A stretch of 64,000 bases of DNA from Saccharopolyspora endophytica (GTDB taxonomy: Bacteria > Actinomycetota > Actinomycetes > Mycobacteriales > Pseudonocardiaceae), in contig NZ_JAGPXE010000001.1 of the NCBI RefSeq assembly GCF_018070075.1, forward strand, positions 558,001 through 622,000, in the 5' to 3' direction. The position numbers and the translations under genes are program-made. The notes below the pieces were generated by a model. It saw only the letters and a program-made list of their open reading frames with translations, had not been told where the DNA came from and did no database searches. Below, one piece after another: positions 1 to 13,902 of the stretch. Position 1 is the first letter of the stretch. Every line of letters starts with the position of its first letter.

Positions 1-426
1 CTGCTGTCGCAGTCGCTGGAACGCTCCGACGGCGACCTGCGCGGCGTCATCCAGAAGGCGCCGCCCGCCGCGGTGCAGCTGTCCGGCCTGATCAAGGACA
101 ACCCCCGGCTCGGGCCGCTGCTGGCGAACCTGACCACGACCTCGAGGCTGCTGTCGGCGCACACCGACGGCATGGAGCAGCTGTTCATCAGCTACCCGGC
201 TCAGGTCGCGGTCTCCAACACCGTCGTCCCCGGGGATGGCACCGCTCACTTCGGACTGGTCCTCAACCTGTTCGATCCGATGCCGTGTACCAAGGGGTAC
301 GAGGGAACACCGGAGCGGACCGGTACCGACATGTCGCCGGCACCGCTCAACAAGGACGCGCACTGCGCGGAGCCTCCGGGCAGTCCGACCTCAGTGCGCG
401 GCGCGCAGAACGCACCCGGGCAGTAA
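1..426 (+). CDS. Mce-family lipid-transport protein, C-terminal part (5' end outside window)
   Basis: The reading frame is open from base 1, so only the last 141 residues are visible. They lie after the MlaD/Mce domain: a short helical part, then a segment with two cysteines (MPCTKGYEGTPERTG and HCAEPP), and a Pro/Ser/Gly-rich tail. This layout is typical of the last Mce subunit (MceF-like) of an actinobacterial mce operon, whose products form a periplasmic hexameric channel for lipid import. The two Mce-associated genes directly downstream support the call. The substrate cannot be told from this fragment. The family call rests on C-terminal style and context because the MlaD core is off the window. 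Confidence 0.75.
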   Translation: MLSQSLERSDGDLRGVIQKAPPAAVQLSGLIKDNPRLGPLLANLTTTSRLLSAHTDGMEQLFISYPAQVAVSNTVVPGDGTAHFGLVLNLFDPMPCTKGYEGTPERTGTDMSPAPLNKDAHCAEPPGSPTSVRGAQNAPGQ

Positions 427-438
427 GAGAGGCAACAC

Positions 439-957
439 GTGACCGTTCAAGCCGACACCGCTCGCCGGCGGCCCAAGCTGTCGCTGGTGCTGTTCGTGGT
501 GAGCCTGGTGTGCGCCCTGGTCCTCGGGGTGCTGTGGGTGCTGGCCATCAACAACTCCTCGGTGGCCTACGCCGGGACGCGTGACGAGGCGCTGCAGCAG
601 GGTCAAGAAGCGATCGTCAACTTCAACACCCTGGACCACAAGGACATCGACCGCGGTCTGCAGCGGTGGGAGGACAACTCCACCGGTGCGCTGCGGGACG
701 AGGTCCGCAAGGGGCGCAAGGACTACGCCACCCGGATCCAGCAGGCCAAGAGCAGCACCACCGCTCGCGTGCTGGACGCGGGCATCGTCGAGCTCGACGA
801 GAACGCGGGCAAGGCCCGGATGATCGCGGTCGTGCAGATCACGGTCACCGTGGAGGGCCAGGCCCCGGCCAACAAGCAGGATCGCTACCAGGCAGAACTC
901 ACGCGTGAGGGCGACGTCTGGAAGATCAGCGGACTGGGCACCGTCCCGGTCGGCTGA
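439..957 (+). CDS. Mce-associated membrane protein (Mas), first copy
   Basis: This 172-residue protein has a short basic N-terminus, one transmembrane helix at about residues 15-38, and an extracytoplasmic domain of the kind found in Mce-associated proteins and Rv0177-like proteins, ending in a KISGLG segment. Such proteins accompany mce operons and are thought to stabilise or assemble the Mce transporter. The GTG start follows a GAGAGG ribosome site and lies 12 bases after the mceF-like stop, so it is part of the same operon. The downstream gene encodes a second protein of the same architecture. No catalytic motif is visible, and a purely structural role is inferred from the family. Confidence 0.75.
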   Translation: MTVQADTARRRPKLSLVLFVVSLVCALVLGVLWVLAINNSSVAYAGTRDEALQQGQEAIVNFNTLDHKDIDRGLQRWEDNSTGALRDEVRKGRKDYATRIQQAKSSTTARVLDAGIVELDENAGKARMIAVVQITVTVEGQAPANKQDRYQAELTREGDVWKISGLGTVPVG

Positions 958-994
958 ACGGCGAGACCCGACAGCGATTCGAGGAGTACAGCCA

Positions 995-1843
995 GTGCCT
1001 ACCAACCGCCGTTCCGGCACGAACCGGCAGCCAGCGGCCCGCCGGCCGAAGGTGGCCGGCCTGCGCAAGCGCCCCACTTCGCCCGCCTCCTCCGAGGCGA
1101 CGGCGAAGACTGAGGAAGAGGACCAGGTCAACGGCACTGCGGTGACCGAGCAGCCGGAGGCCGCCGAGCCCGAGGCTGCTGAAGCTGCGACCGCTGAGCC
1201 GGAGACCCCTGAGTCTGCGACCGCCGACTCTCCGGCCGCCGAGCCGTCGTCCGCGCAGGAGTCGCCCGCCGCCGAGCCGGAGAAGACCGAGACCGAGGAC
1301 GCCGAGCCCGAGAGCGCGAAGTCCGACGTCGCGGAGTCCGGCGACGCCGGCAAGCCCTGGGTGCTGTGGGGCGTGACGGCGCTGCTGTTCGCGCTGGCGA
1401 TCTTCTTCGGCGTCTCGACCTACACGACCTACAACACCGGACCCGCCGCGAACGAGGCGTTGACCTCGGCGGGGGCGACCAGCGAGGTCAACGGCCAGGT
1501 CAGCGACGGCATCGAGAAGCTCTTCTCCTACGACTTCAACGACACGGCCAAGACCGAGAACGCCGCCAAGGACCTCCTGGTCGGCCCTGCCGTGCAGAAG
1601 TACGACGAGCTGTTCGCCCTGGTCAAGCAGCAGGCGCCGCAGCAGCAGCTGATCGTCACCACCACGGTGAAGAACAGCGCGGTGACCCGCCTGGAAGGCG
1701 ACCGGGCCGAGGTCCTCGTCTTCGTCGACCAGCACGCGATGCGCGCCAACACCGGCGAGTCCAACATCGGCCCCGCTCAGCTCTCGGTCAGCGCCGAGAA
1801 GCAGGGCGACAAGTGGAAGATCACCCAGCTCACGCTGCGCTGA
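995..1843 (+). CDS. Mce-associated membrane protein with acidic Ala/Glu/Pro-rich cytoplasmic arm, second copy
   Basis: I start this 282-residue protein at the GTG at 995 because GAGGAG lies at 981-986 at a normal distance and the gene upstream ends at 957. The order is a basic N-terminus, an Ala/Glu/Pro-rich low-complexity arm to about residue 120, one transmembrane helix (VLWGVTALLFALAIFFGV), then a Mas domain ending KWKITQLTLR. It resembles the preceding gene beyond the membrane helix, with the long acidic cytoplasmic arm added. It is the last gene of the mce operon and is followed by a strong terminator. A role as an Mce accessory factor is inferred from context and architecture. Confidence 0.75.
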   Translation: MPTNRRSGTNRQPAARRPKVAGLRKRPTSPASSEATAKTEEEDQVNGTAVTEQPEAAEPEAAEAATAEPETPESATADSPAAEPSSAQESPAAEPEKTETEDAEPESAKSDVAESGDAGKPWVLWGVTALLFALAIFFGVSTYTTYNTGPAANEALTSAGATSEVNGQVSDGIEKLFSYDFNDTAKTENAAKDLLVGPAVQKYDELFALVKQQAPQQQLIVTTTVKNSAVTRLEGDRAEVLVFVDQHAMRANTGESNIGPAQLSVSAEKQGDKWKITQLTLR

Positions 1844-1856
1844 TCCCGGCCATCAC

Positions 1857-1899
1857 ACGACGAGGGCGGTTCTGGACTGACCAGAACCGCCCTCGTCGT
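1857..1899. terminator. Bidirectional rho-independent terminator between convergent genes
   Basis: This is a perfect 19-bp inverted repeat (1857-1875 and 1881-1899) with a 5-base loop. It lies 13 bases after the Mas gene and 14 bases before the end of the oppositely oriented CHAT gene, so it probably ends both transcripts. There is only a weak T-run on either side, as is common in high-GC actinobacteria. Confidence 0.8.
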
Positions 1900-1913
1900 T
1901 CGTCACCGCTTCC

Positions 1914-4900
1914 TCAGGGCCCGACGTGGATGTGGGCGCTCCAGGTCGCGTGGTCGTTCGGACGCGCGTTGCGGAGCTCCCGGGCCGCGTTGTGCAGCGC
2001 GTAGGCGGCCCCGTCGGTGCCGTACCCGTTCTGCCCGAACACCTCCGAGTAGAAGTCCGCGTGCGCCTCGATCGCGCTGTTCACGTCGACCTCCCACAGG
2101 GTGCCGATGACGTGCGTGAACCCGGCGAACCCCAGCGCCGAGGCCAGCGACAGCGCAGCCGCGCACGGCTGGTCGGCGGCGGTCGCGACCTGACCCAGGT
2201 AGCAGAACTCCGCCTTGTCCAGTGCGACCTGACCCAGCTCGACCAGGCCCAGCGGCCGCTGACCGTCGCGGTCCAGCAGCATCCCGGCGGCGGGCTGGGC
2301 GGGGAACTGCGAGCTCGGCTCGCAGATGTGCACCCACGGGTAGTTCGGCAGCATCCGCAGCACGTCGGTGGCGCTGGCGCTCTCGGTGGAGATGATCTCC
2401 GCGCTCGGCCAGTGCTGGGCCAGCACCTGGTTCTGCGGCGGCAGCTCGCGCGAGACCTGCTCGGCGGAACCGGCCGCCACCAGCGCCTCGCCCTCCGGCA
2501 CGGGCCGGGTGCGGGCGCGCAGCAGGCAGCCGAGCGTCGGCGTGTGCGACGAGACGACGCGGTCCAGCGCCGAGGCGCCGGCGTGCGCCGTCGCGGAGTG
2601 CAGCGGCAGGTAGGCCGACGCGCCGAAAGCGCTCCACCAGACCCGGGGCCAGCGCGCACCCGCGCCCGGGGTGTTGAGGTATCCCATCCGGTCCAGCACC
2701 GGGCGCACCAGCCGCACCCACGTCCAGTCCAGCACCTCGGCCATCGACGCGTGATCGTCCTGCTGCGCGGCGGTCAGCAGCGCGAGGGCCTGCTCGCCCG
2801 CCTTCTCCGGGGTGGCGTGCGGGATCGGCACGGTCAGCACGCGGCCGCCGAAGATCACCAGCACGTCCGAGCGGTACCGGCTGAGGTTGACGATCGCCAC
2901 CGACCCGTCACCGCCGACCCCGCTGAGCTCGGAGAACGGCTGGACCCGCAGGTGCGTCGGCTGGACCTCGCGGACCTCGTCGATCAGCACCGCCCAGGCC
3001 TCGGCCAGCCGCATCCGGTCGTCGGCGTCGCCCAGGTCGGGGTCCTCGGCCGGGCGGTCCAGCAACCGCCGCAGCCGCACGATCTCGTCGGCGAGGTCCG
3101 GGTGCTCGCGGTGCAGCGAACCGAGCTCGCCGCCGCTGGGCAGGAAGTCCGCCAGGATCGCCGACCTGCCGTGCTCGATGAGCTCCACGGCCTTGTCCGG
3201 CTCACCGGCCTCGATGGCGCTGGCCGCCGCATCGGCCACGATCGAGGCCCAGCGCTGCTGCGCGCTCGGCGAGGCCACGACCCGCTTGCCGCGGGTCATC
3301 AGCGGCAGCAGCTCGACGGCGGTGGTGAACGACTCCAGCGCCTCCGACCAGCGCTGCTCCTGAGCGCTGATGCGTCCGGCGAGCGCGGCCGCCCGAAGCC
3401 GCTGCTCGGCGGGCGCGTTGGTCTGGGTGGCGGCCTCGGTGAGCACCTTGCGCGCCCAGCGGTGGTACCGGCGGCGACCGGTGCGCTGGTGCAGCGCCTG
3501 CAGCGCCCGGCCGAGCTGGATGGACACCGCAGCCCGCCCGGGAGTGGTGTCCGGCATGCCGATGAGCGCCTGGTCGAACAGCTCGATCGCGGTCTCGACG
3601 TCCTGCGCGCGCCCGGCCCGCTGGAACCGGTGCGCAAGCACCGCGCCCAGCTGCACCCACGCGATGTGCTGGGTCTGGATGTCCGAGGACTTCGCCGCCT
3701 CGCGGGCCAGTTCGCCCGCGCGGTCCAGGTCGTCGCGGTTCTCGACGTGCTCGTAGCGCACCAGCAGGCTCGTGTTGAGCGCGGTGATCATCCGCGCGCG
3801 CTGGGAGGGAGCGGCGGCTTCGACCGACGCTTCGCCCGCGGTGACCGCGGTGTCCAGCGCCTTGGCCTCGCCACCGTGCATGAAGTGCCTGCGCAGCAGG
3901 ATCGCGTAGCCGCCCAGCGCGAGCGCGCGGTGGGTGTCCTCGGTGGCCAGCGCCCGCACGGCGGGTGTGATCGGTCGCAGCACCCGGCGCAGCTGGCCGG
4001 CCTCGCCGGTGGCGTCGACGTGCTCGGCGGTGGCGGCGGACAGCTGCCAGACGACCATGCCCAGCTGCGGGTTCCCGCCTTCGAGGACGCCGAGGACGCC
4101 GATCAGCTCGTTGATCGCGGAGTTGAGGTCGGTGAGGTCGCCGTTGCGCTGGAAGCGCAGCCGCAACGCCTCGGCGTACCGGCACAGGCCGCCGCGGCGG
4201 GCGTCGCCGTCGGGCAGCGCACCCGATCCGGCGGACAGGTGCTTGATCGCCTCGTCGAGGTCGTCCTGGTCGCCGTTGCGCTGGTAGCGGCGCATCAGCG
4301 CGGCGCCGAGGTTGATCAGCAACTCGGAGGTGGTGGCGTCGCTGGCCGGGGAGATCCGCGCGGCTTCCCGGAACACCGAGATGGACTCCTCGTCGGACTC
4401 GGCCGAGTCCGCGAGCTGGGCGTGCAGCTTGAGCGCGTTGGCCAGCCGCAGCAGCACCATCGGGCGCCGCTGGTCGCGCTTGGGCGTCTTCTCGACGGCT
4501 TCGCGCGCGACCTGCGCGCTGTCGGCCGCGAACTGGGCCTGACCCGTCTTGCCCGCGAGGTCGGTCAGGGCCAGCGCGAGGTTGCAGTAGTAGAGGATGC
4601 GGTCGCGGTCGCCGGAGTGCGCTGAGTTCGTCGCCGCGCGGTAGTAGCCGATGGCGTCTTCGAGGTCGGCGAGCTCGCGGCTGCGCACGTAGGTCAGCTG
4701 GGCGGCGCTGCCGAGGTTGTTGAGCACGCCGGCTCGGGCGGGGTCGTCCTCGCGCAGCACGCCCGCGGTGGTGCGGAAGACCTCGGTGACCCACTGGAGG
4801 TTGCTGAAGTCGAGCGTGGTGACGATCTGGTTCATCGCCGCGACGGCGTCGGCGTAGCGCTGCTCGGCGCTGCGGCGCTCGGTCCCCCCTGGTTTGGCGC

Positions 4901-5177
4901 CGACCGCGCTGTGCCCGCCCGTGGCGGGTCCGCCGCTGCCGGGTCCGCCGCCGAAGCCGGGGTTGGTCCCGAATCCGGGGTTGGTCCCGGTGCCCGGGTT
5001 GGTGCCGGTGTGCGGGCCGCCGGGTCGTGCGTCGGGGCCGTCCGCGGTGGGTTCACCGTCGTCCTCCGGCGCGAACCAACTGGATTGAGGGGGTTGAGGG
5101 CCGCTCTGGTCCTTGCCTCCGGTCCAACGCTGCAGCCCGCGGAACCGCTCGCTCGCGCGGCTTGCATCGTCTGTCAT
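1914..5177 (-). CDS. TPR-repeat CHAT-domain protein with apparently degenerate protease site
   Basis: This 1087-residue protein has a Gly/Pro-rich N-terminal tail, many TPR-like helical repeats from about residue 90 to 600, and a C-terminal CHAT (caspase HetF-associated TPR) domain from about residue 790 to the end. The CHAT core is recognisable by GFTHVIGTLWEVD and the preceding strand pattern. The positions that normally hold the catalytic His (HFACHG-like) and Cys (LSACxT-like) read HICEPS at 950-955 and LGQVATA with Val997, so both look substituted. I chose the ATG at 5177 because AGGAG lies nine bases upstream; an in-frame start at 5207 lacks one. CHAT proteins often act in defence or signalling, but this one may be a scaffold. 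It is a monocistronic gene convergent with the mce operon. Confidence 0.8.
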   Translation of the reverse strand: MTDDASRASERFRGLQRWTGGKDQSGPQPPQSSWFAPEDDGEPTADGPDARPGGPHTGTNPGTGTNPGFGTNPGFGGGPGSGGPATGGHSAVGAKPGGTERRSAEQRYADAVAAMNQIVTTLDFSNLQWVTEVFRTTAGVLREDDPARAGVLNNLGSAAQLTYVRSRELADLEDAIGYYRAATNSAHSGDRDRILYYCNLALALTDLAGKTGQAQFAADSAQVAREAVEKTPKRDQRRPMVLLRLANALKLHAQLADSAESDEESISVFREAARISPASDATTSELLINLGAALMRRYQRNGDQDDLDEAIKHLSAGSGALPDGDARRGGLCRYAEALRLRFQRNGDLTDLNSAINELIGVLGVLEGGNPQLGMVVWQLSAATAEHVDATGEAGQLRRVLRPITPAVRALATEDTHRALALGGYAILLRRHFMHGGEAKALDTAVTAGEASVEAAAPSQRARMITALNTSLLVRYEHVENRDDLDRAGELAREAAKSSDIQTQHIAWVQLGAVLAHRFQRAGRAQDVETAIELFDQALIGMPDTTPGRAAVSIQLGRALQALHQRTGRRRYHRWARKVLTEAATQTNAPAEQRLRAAALAGRISAQEQRWSEALESFTTAVELLPLMTRGKRVVASPSAQQRWASIVADAAASAIEAGEPDKAVELIEHGRSAILADFLPSGGELGSLHREHPDLADEIVRLRRLLDRPAEDPDLGDADDRMRLAEAWAVLIDEVREVQPTHLRVQPFSELSGVGGDGSVAIVNLSRYRSDVLVIFGGRVLTVPIPHATPEKAGEQALALLTAAQQDDHASMAEVLDWTWVRLVRPVLDRMGYLNTPGAGARWPRVWWSAFGASAYLPLHSATAHAGASALDRVVSSHTPTLGCLLRARTRPVPEGEALVAAGSAEQVSRELPPQNQVLAQHWPSAEIISTESASATDVLRMLPNYPWVHICEPSSQFPAQPAAGMLLDRDGQRPLGLVELGQVALDKAEFCYLGQVATAADQPCAAALSLASALGFAGFTHVIGTLWEVDVNSAIEAHADFYSEVFGQNGYGTDGAAYALHNAARELRNARPNDHATWSAHIHVGP

Positions 5178-6279
5178 CGGTCGTTTCTCCTGTGGCCTGC
5201 CGGGCACCGGTCGGGGAAGCCGGTGGTCGTCTCACGTTACCGGCGGAGGTATTTGTCGAGTAGCCCATGTGTTACTAGGTGGGATCGCCACAGAGGTGAC
5301 GCGTCCCCCCGTTGGATGTAATTGCTGAGCTTCGGTTGGTGAAACTACTAGCTCTGCGCGACGGCATCAGCCCCATAGGGGAAGGTTTGCGGCATCTTGG
5401 GGTCTCGATGTGGTCAAGCCGTGTCGATGGTCGCCCGGAGTCGATGTGGAGCCTCGGAGCGTTACGACGTTCGGGTGGCAGCCGTCCAGGTCACGCCGCA
5501 TGCCGCCACTCACAGTAGTTGTTCATGAACGGGCGTTTCCAGATTTCCCGATCCCGCGAGTGGTCTCGGGTGGTCCCGCTAAATGGTCTGGGCCAATCTT
5601 TCCAAGATCGCGAAAGCGGGTCCTTCGAAATTCGCGCTCGAGTTCTGGGGTGATTCCGCTCGGGGTGCGTGCGAAATGGGGCTCATGGGGCCCGTGGGAA
5701 TTGTGTGGCGTGCGTCGCGGAAGGGGTAGACGGACTGAGGATGACCACTTTCAGGTGGAGATAACCCGTGTCGAGGTGGTCCCGGGCGGTCTCGCGGTGA
5801 CGGCGGGCGGGCCGGAGGTGTGTTCCGGGCCCCTCCTCTGTGGCCCCAAGGGGGTTTCTGAAGGCTTGTCAAGAGCCGATCGGAGGGGGTTCGCCGAGGG
5901 CGTGAAGGAACTGCCTCATGTGCTGATCAAAAGGCCCTGACCAGGTTAAAAGCACCCCTCGGCGGTCACGCGAGGTGATCGTGTTTTCCGCCACGAGAGT
6001 GATCGATCGGTGATCTCTTGACTGAAAGGGCGCGCGGGTTCACTCTGGTCCTCAACGCGGGGCTGGGCCGCCATCGGTGGGCCCCCTCGACAGCTGGCGT
6101 CCTTCCGGCTAGACTGCTACTTTGCGCTGCCCTCCTATTGGTCTGCCCGCACTGGACCGTAGGATGGTCGGCGCCATTGCACCCTTGACAGCTGTGCTAG
6201 TGATCTGCGCGCTTGCCTGACGCGCGCTTTTCGCCGTGAGCATGGCTGTAGCCAGTTCAGAGTCCCGGAAGGACGCATC
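5178..6279. other. 1.1-kb non-coding region between the CHAT gene and rpoB
   Basis: I see no convincing gene here. The open frames are short, lack good ribosome sites and have rare-codon-rich translations. Base composition is less GC-rich than the neighbours. The right end holds the rpoB promoter and a leader of about 155 bases. The region probably carries the divergent promoter of the CHAT gene at its left end and regulatory sequence for rpoBC. Confidence 0.6.
6087..6115 (+). promoter_or_regulatory. Probable main promoter of rpoB-rpoC
   Basis: The -35 box TCGACA at 6087-6092 and the -10 box TAGACT at 6110-6115 are 17 bases apart, a near-consensus match to a housekeeping sigma factor (HrdB/SigA type). 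Transcription would start near 6122, leaving a leader of about 155 bases before the TTG start. A second TTGACA at 6185 lacks a partner -10 box. Confidence 0.65.
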
Positions 6280-9200
6280 TTGGCAGTCTCCCGCGCGACC
6301 AAGGTCTCTGCAGCTTCCAACTACACGTCGGGGATCCCTGGGGCACCCAAGCGGGTCTCGTTCGCGAACATCCGCGAACCGCTGAACGTGCCGAACCTGC
6401 TAGACCTGCAGATCCAGTCCTTCGAATGGCTTGTCGGTAACGAGGCCTGGTTCCAGCGCCGGGTCGACGCCGGCGAGGACAATCCGGTTGGTGGTCTTGA
6501 GGAGGTCCTCAGCGAGATCTCCCCGATCGAGGACTTCTCCGGATCGATGTCGCTGTCTTTCTCCGATCCGCGCTTCGACGAGGTCAAGGCCTCCGTCGGG
6601 GAGTGCACGGACAAGGACATGACCTACGCGGCGCCCCTGTTCGTCACCGCTGAATTCACCAACCACTCGACTGGCGAGATCAAGAGCCAGACGGTGTTCA
6701 TGGGTGACTTCCCGATGATGACCGACAAGGGCACCTTCATCATCAACGGAACCGAGCGGGTCGTGGTCTCCCAGCTCGTGCGTTCCCCCGGTGTCTACTT
6801 CGACCAGTCGGTCGACAAGACCACTGACAAGGACGTCTTCAGCGTCAAGATCATCCCGAGCCGCGGTGCGTGGCTCGAGTTCGACGTCGACAAGCGCGAC
6901 ACCGTCGGTGTCCGCATCGACCGCAAGCGCCGTCAGCCGGTCACCGTGCTGCTCAAGGCGCTGGGCTGGTCCACCGAGGCCATCCGCGAGCGCTTCGGTC
7001 ACTCCGAGACGCTGATGGCGACCCTGGAGAAGGACCACACCGGCGGCACCGACGAGGCGCTGCTGGACATCTACCGCAAGCTGCGCCCGGGCGAGCCGCC
7101 GACCAAGGAGAGCGCGCAGACCCTCCTGGAGAACCTGTTCTTCAAGGAGAAGCGCTACGACCTGGCTCGCGTCGGCCGCTACAAGGTCAACAAGAAGATC
7201 GGTCTCTCGCAGTCCTACGAGACCGGCGTGCTGACCGAAGAGGACATCGTCACCACGATCGAGTACCTCGTCCGCCTGCACGCAGGCGAGGTCGAGATGC
7301 CCGCTCGTGGTGAGGACGCCGGCGACAACATCCCGGTCGAGGTCGACGACATCGACCACTTCGGCAACCGCCGCCTGCGCACCGTCGGCGAACTGATCCA
7401 GAACCAGGTCCGCGTCGGCCTGTCGCGCATGGAGCGGGTCGTCCGCGAGCGGATGACCACCCAGGACGTCGAGGCGATCACGCCGCAGACCCTGATCAAC
7501 ATCCGCCCGATCACGGCGGCGATCCGGGAGTTCTTCGGCACCTCGCAGCTCTCGCAGTTCATGGACCAGACCAACCCGATCGCGGGTCTGACGCACAAGC
7601 GTCGTCTCTCCGCGCTCGGCCCGGGCGGTCTGTCCCGTGAGCGCGCGGGCATGGAAGTCCGAGACGTGCACCCCTCGCACTACGGCCGCATGTGTCCGAT
7701 CGAGACGCCGGAAGGCCCGAACATCGGTCTGATCGGCTCGCTGGCCACGTTCGCGCGGGTCAACCCGTTCGGCTTCATCGAGACGCCGTACCGCAAGGTC
7801 GTCGACGGCCGGGTCACCGACCAGATCGACTACCTGACGGCCGACGAAGAGGACCGCTACGTCAAGGCCCAGGCCAACGCGGTGATCGACGACGACGGCA
7901 ACTTCGTCGACGAGCGCGTCCTGGGTCGACGCAAGGGCGGTGAGGTCGAGCTGCTCGCCCCCACCGAGATCGACTACATGGACGTCTCGCCGCGGCAGAT
8001 GGTCTCCGCCGCGACCGCGATGATCCCGTTCCTGGAGCACGACGACGCCAACCGCGCCCTGATGGGTGCGAACATGCAGCGTCAGGCGGTGCCGCTGCTG
8101 CGCAGCGAGTCCCCGCTGGTCGGCACCGGCATGGAGCTGCGCGCCGCGGTCGACGCCGGTGACGTGATCACCGCTGACAAGGCCGGTGTGGTCGAGGAGC
8201 TGACCGCCGACTTCGTCACGATCATGGCCGACGACGGCACCCGCCGCTCGTACCGGATGGAGAAGTTCTCCCGGTCCAACCACGGCACCTGCATCAACCA
8301 GAAGCCGATCGTCAACGAGGGCGACCGGATCGAGGCCGGGCAGGTCATCGCGGACGGACCGTGCACCGAGAACGGCGAGATGGCCCTGGGCAAGAACTTG
8401 CTCGTGGCGATCATGCCGTGGGAGGGGCACAACTACGAGGACGCGATCATCCTGAGCCAGCGCCTGGTGCAGGACGACGTGCTCACCTCGATCCACATCG
8501 AGGAGCACGAGGTCGACGCCCGCGACACCAAGCTCGGTGCCGAGGAGATCACCCGGGACATCCCGAACGTCTCCGACGACGTGCTGGCCGACCTCGACGA
8601 GCGCGGCATCATCCGCATCGGTGCCGAGGTCCAGGGCGGCGACATCCTGGTCGGCAAGGTCACGCCGAAGGGCGAGACCGAGCTGACCCCGGAGGAGCGG
8701 CTGCTGCGCGCCATCTTCGGCGAGAAGGCCCGCGAGGTCCGCGACACCTCCCTGAAGGTGCCGCACGGCGAGACCGGCAAGGTCATCGGCGTCCGCGTGT
8801 TCAACCGCGAGGACGACGACGAGCTGCCCCCGGGCGTCAACCAGCTGGTGCGGGTCTACGTCGCGCAGAAGCGCAAGATCCAGGACGGCGACAAGCTCGC
8901 CGGCCGCCACGGCAACAAGGGCGTCATCGGCAAGATCCTGCCCGCCGAGGACATGCCGTTCCTGTCCGACGGCACCCCGGTCGACATCATCCTGAACACC
9001 CACGGTGTTCCGCGACGGATGAACATCGGCCAGGTGCTGGAGACGCACCTCGGCTGGATCGCCTCGCGCGGTTGGACGATCGACCCCGATGCCGAGTGGG
9101 CCAAGCGCCTGCCGGAGGAGCTGCTCGACGTCGAGCCCGGTACCAACACCGCCAGCCCCGTCTTCGACGGTGTGCGGGAGGAGGAGATCACCGGTCTGCT

Positions 9201-9774
9201 CGGCTCGACCAAGCCGAACCGCGACGGCGACCGGATGGTCGGCGGAGACGGCAAGGCCCAGCTGTTCGACGGCCGCAGCGGTGAGCCGTACCCGTACCCG
9301 ACCGCGGTCGGCTACATGTACATCCTCAAGCTGTCGCACCTGGTGGACGACAAGATCCACGCCCGTTCCACCGGCCCGTACTCGATGATCACCCAGCAGC
9401 CGCTGGGTGGTAAGGCGCAGTTCGGTGGTCAGCGCTTCGGTGAGATGGAGTGCTGGGCCATGCAGGCCTACGGTGCCGCGTACACGCTGCAGGAACTGCT
9501 GACGATCAAGTCCGACGACGTGGTGGGCCGCGTCAAGGTCTACGAAGCGATCGTCAAGGGCGAGAACATCCCCGAGCCGGGTATTCCGGAGTCGTTCAAG
9601 GTGCTGCTGAAGGAGCTTCAGTCGCTGTGCCTGAACGTCGAGGTGCTCTCCAGCGACGGTGCCGCGATCGAGATGCGCGACACCGAGGACGAGGACTTGG
9701 AGCGTGCCGCTGCCAACCTCGGCATCAACCTGTCCCGCAACGAGAACCCGTCGGTCGACGACATCGCGCACTGA
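6280..9774 (+). CDS. rpoB: DNA-directed RNA polymerase beta subunit
   Basis: This 1164-residue protein is full length for an actinobacterial RpoB and forms the catalytic core with RpoC. The translation starts at TTG with GGAAGGA six bases upstream and opens with [11 protein letters not shown]. The rifampicin-binding cluster is at residues 424-446: Asp429, His439 and Ser444 (E. coli 516, 526, 531) keep the sensitive-type residues. Thr431 and Ala435 sit at positions equal to E. coli Asn518 and Ser522, and a Met follows RERAG where Leu or Phe is usual. The C-terminal region with [18 protein letters not shown], which contacts the clamp, is intact. rpoC follows after 116 bases. Confidence 0.98.
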   Translation: MAVSRATKVSAASNYTSGIPGAPKRVSFANIREPLNVPNLLDLQIQSFEWLVGNEAWFQRRVDAGEDNPVGGLEEVLSEISPIEDFSGSMSLSFSDPRFDEVKASVGECTDKDMTYAAPLFVTAEFTNHSTGEIKSQTVFMGDFPMMTDKGTFIINGTERVVVSQLVRSPGVYFDQSVDKTTDKDVFSVKIIPSRGAWLEFDVDKRDTVGVRIDRKRRQPVTVLLKALGWSTEAIRERFGHSETLMATLEKDHTGGTDEALLDIYRKLRPGEPPTKESAQTLLENLFFKEKRYDLARVGRYKVNKKIGLSQSYETGVLTEEDIVTTIEYLVRLHAGEVEMPARGEDAGDNIPVEVDDIDHFGNRRLRTVGELIQNQVRVGLSRMERVVRERMTTQDVEAITPQTLINIRPITAAIREFFGTSQLSQFMDQTNPIAGLTHKRRLSALGPGGLSRERAGMEVRDVHPSHYGRMCPIETPEGPNIGLIGSLATFARVNPFGFIETPYRKVVDGRVTDQIDYLTADEEDRYVKAQANAVIDDDGNFVDERVLGRRKGGEVELLAPTEIDYMDVSPRQMVSAATAMIPFLEHDDANRALMGANMQRQAVPLLRSESPLVGTGMELRAAVDAGDVITADKAGVVEELTADFVTIMADDGTRRSYRMEKFSRSNHGTCINQKPIVNEGDRIEAGQVIADGPCTENGEMALGKNLLVAIMPWEGHNYEDAIILSQRLVQDDVLTSIHIEEHEVDARDTKLGAEEITRDIPNVSDDVLADLDERGIIRIGAEVQGGDILVGKVTPKGETELTPEERLLRAIFGEKAREVRDTSLKVPHGETGKVIGVRVFNREDDDELPPGVNQLVRVYVAQKRKIQDGDKLAGRHGNKGVIGKILPAEDMPFLSDGTPVDIILNTHGVPRRMNIGQVLETHLGWIASRGWTIDPDAEWAKRLPEELLDVEPGTNTASPVFDGVREEEITGLLGSTKPNRDGDRMVGGDGKAQLFDGRSGEPYPYPTAVGYMYILKLSHLVDDKIHARSTGPYSMITQQPLGGKAQFGGQRFGEMECWAMQAYGAAYTLQELLTIKSDDVVGRVKVYEAIVKGENIPEPGIPESFKVLLKELQSLCLNVEVLSSDGAAIEMRDTEDEDLERAAANLGINLSRNENPSVDDIAH

Positions 9775-9781
9775 CCCTCGC

Positions 9782-9815
9782 CGCCGGCCCGCGGGCCTAG
9801 TCCCGCGGGCCGGCG
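9782..9815 (+). terminator. Strong hairpin in the rpoB-rpoC gap (attenuator or processing site)
   Basis: A 14-bp perfect GC stem (9782-9795 with 9802-9815) and a six-base loop lie just after the rpoB stop. There is no T-run, and rpoC must be co-expressed with rpoB. Partial termination, RNA processing or 3' protection of the rpoB message are therefore more likely than full termination. Confidence 0.5.
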
Positions 9816-9890
9816 ACCGACCCAACCTGGCACTTGCTTCAACCGGTGGCACCGGGAGAGGCACCATTCGACCAAGGGAGAAGACCCGAC

Positions 9891-13802
<3,912 letters not shown>

Positions 13803-13818
13803 AGTCCGAAGTAACCAG

Positions 13819-13853
13819 GCGCCCCCTGCCCGACTCCTCCGGGCAGGGGGCGC
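13819..13853 (+). terminator. Rho-independent terminator after rpoC
   Basis: A 14-bp GC-rich stem (13819-13832 with 13840-13853) with a 7-base loop starts 17 bases after the rpoC stop and is followed by TTTCTT. This is a clear end to the rpoBC transcript. Confidence 0.85.
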
Positions 13854-13902
13854 TTTCTTCGCTTCAACCGATGTTCGTCGTGGGTGTTGTTGCGCGCTAT
13901 TA

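Noticed and set aside
5410-5940. 176-codon frame before rpoB
   Set aside because: No ribosome site, codon use unlike the genes here, and no recognisable domain.
6185-6213. TTGACA at 6185 as a second rpoB promoter
   Set aside because: A perfect -35 box, but nothing like a -10 box at 16-19 bases.
6400-9867. 1155-codon open frame antisense to rpoB
   Set aside because: It is a shadow caused by the strong third-position G/C bias. The plus strand is a complete RpoB, and the antisense translation has no recognisable family or sensible composition.
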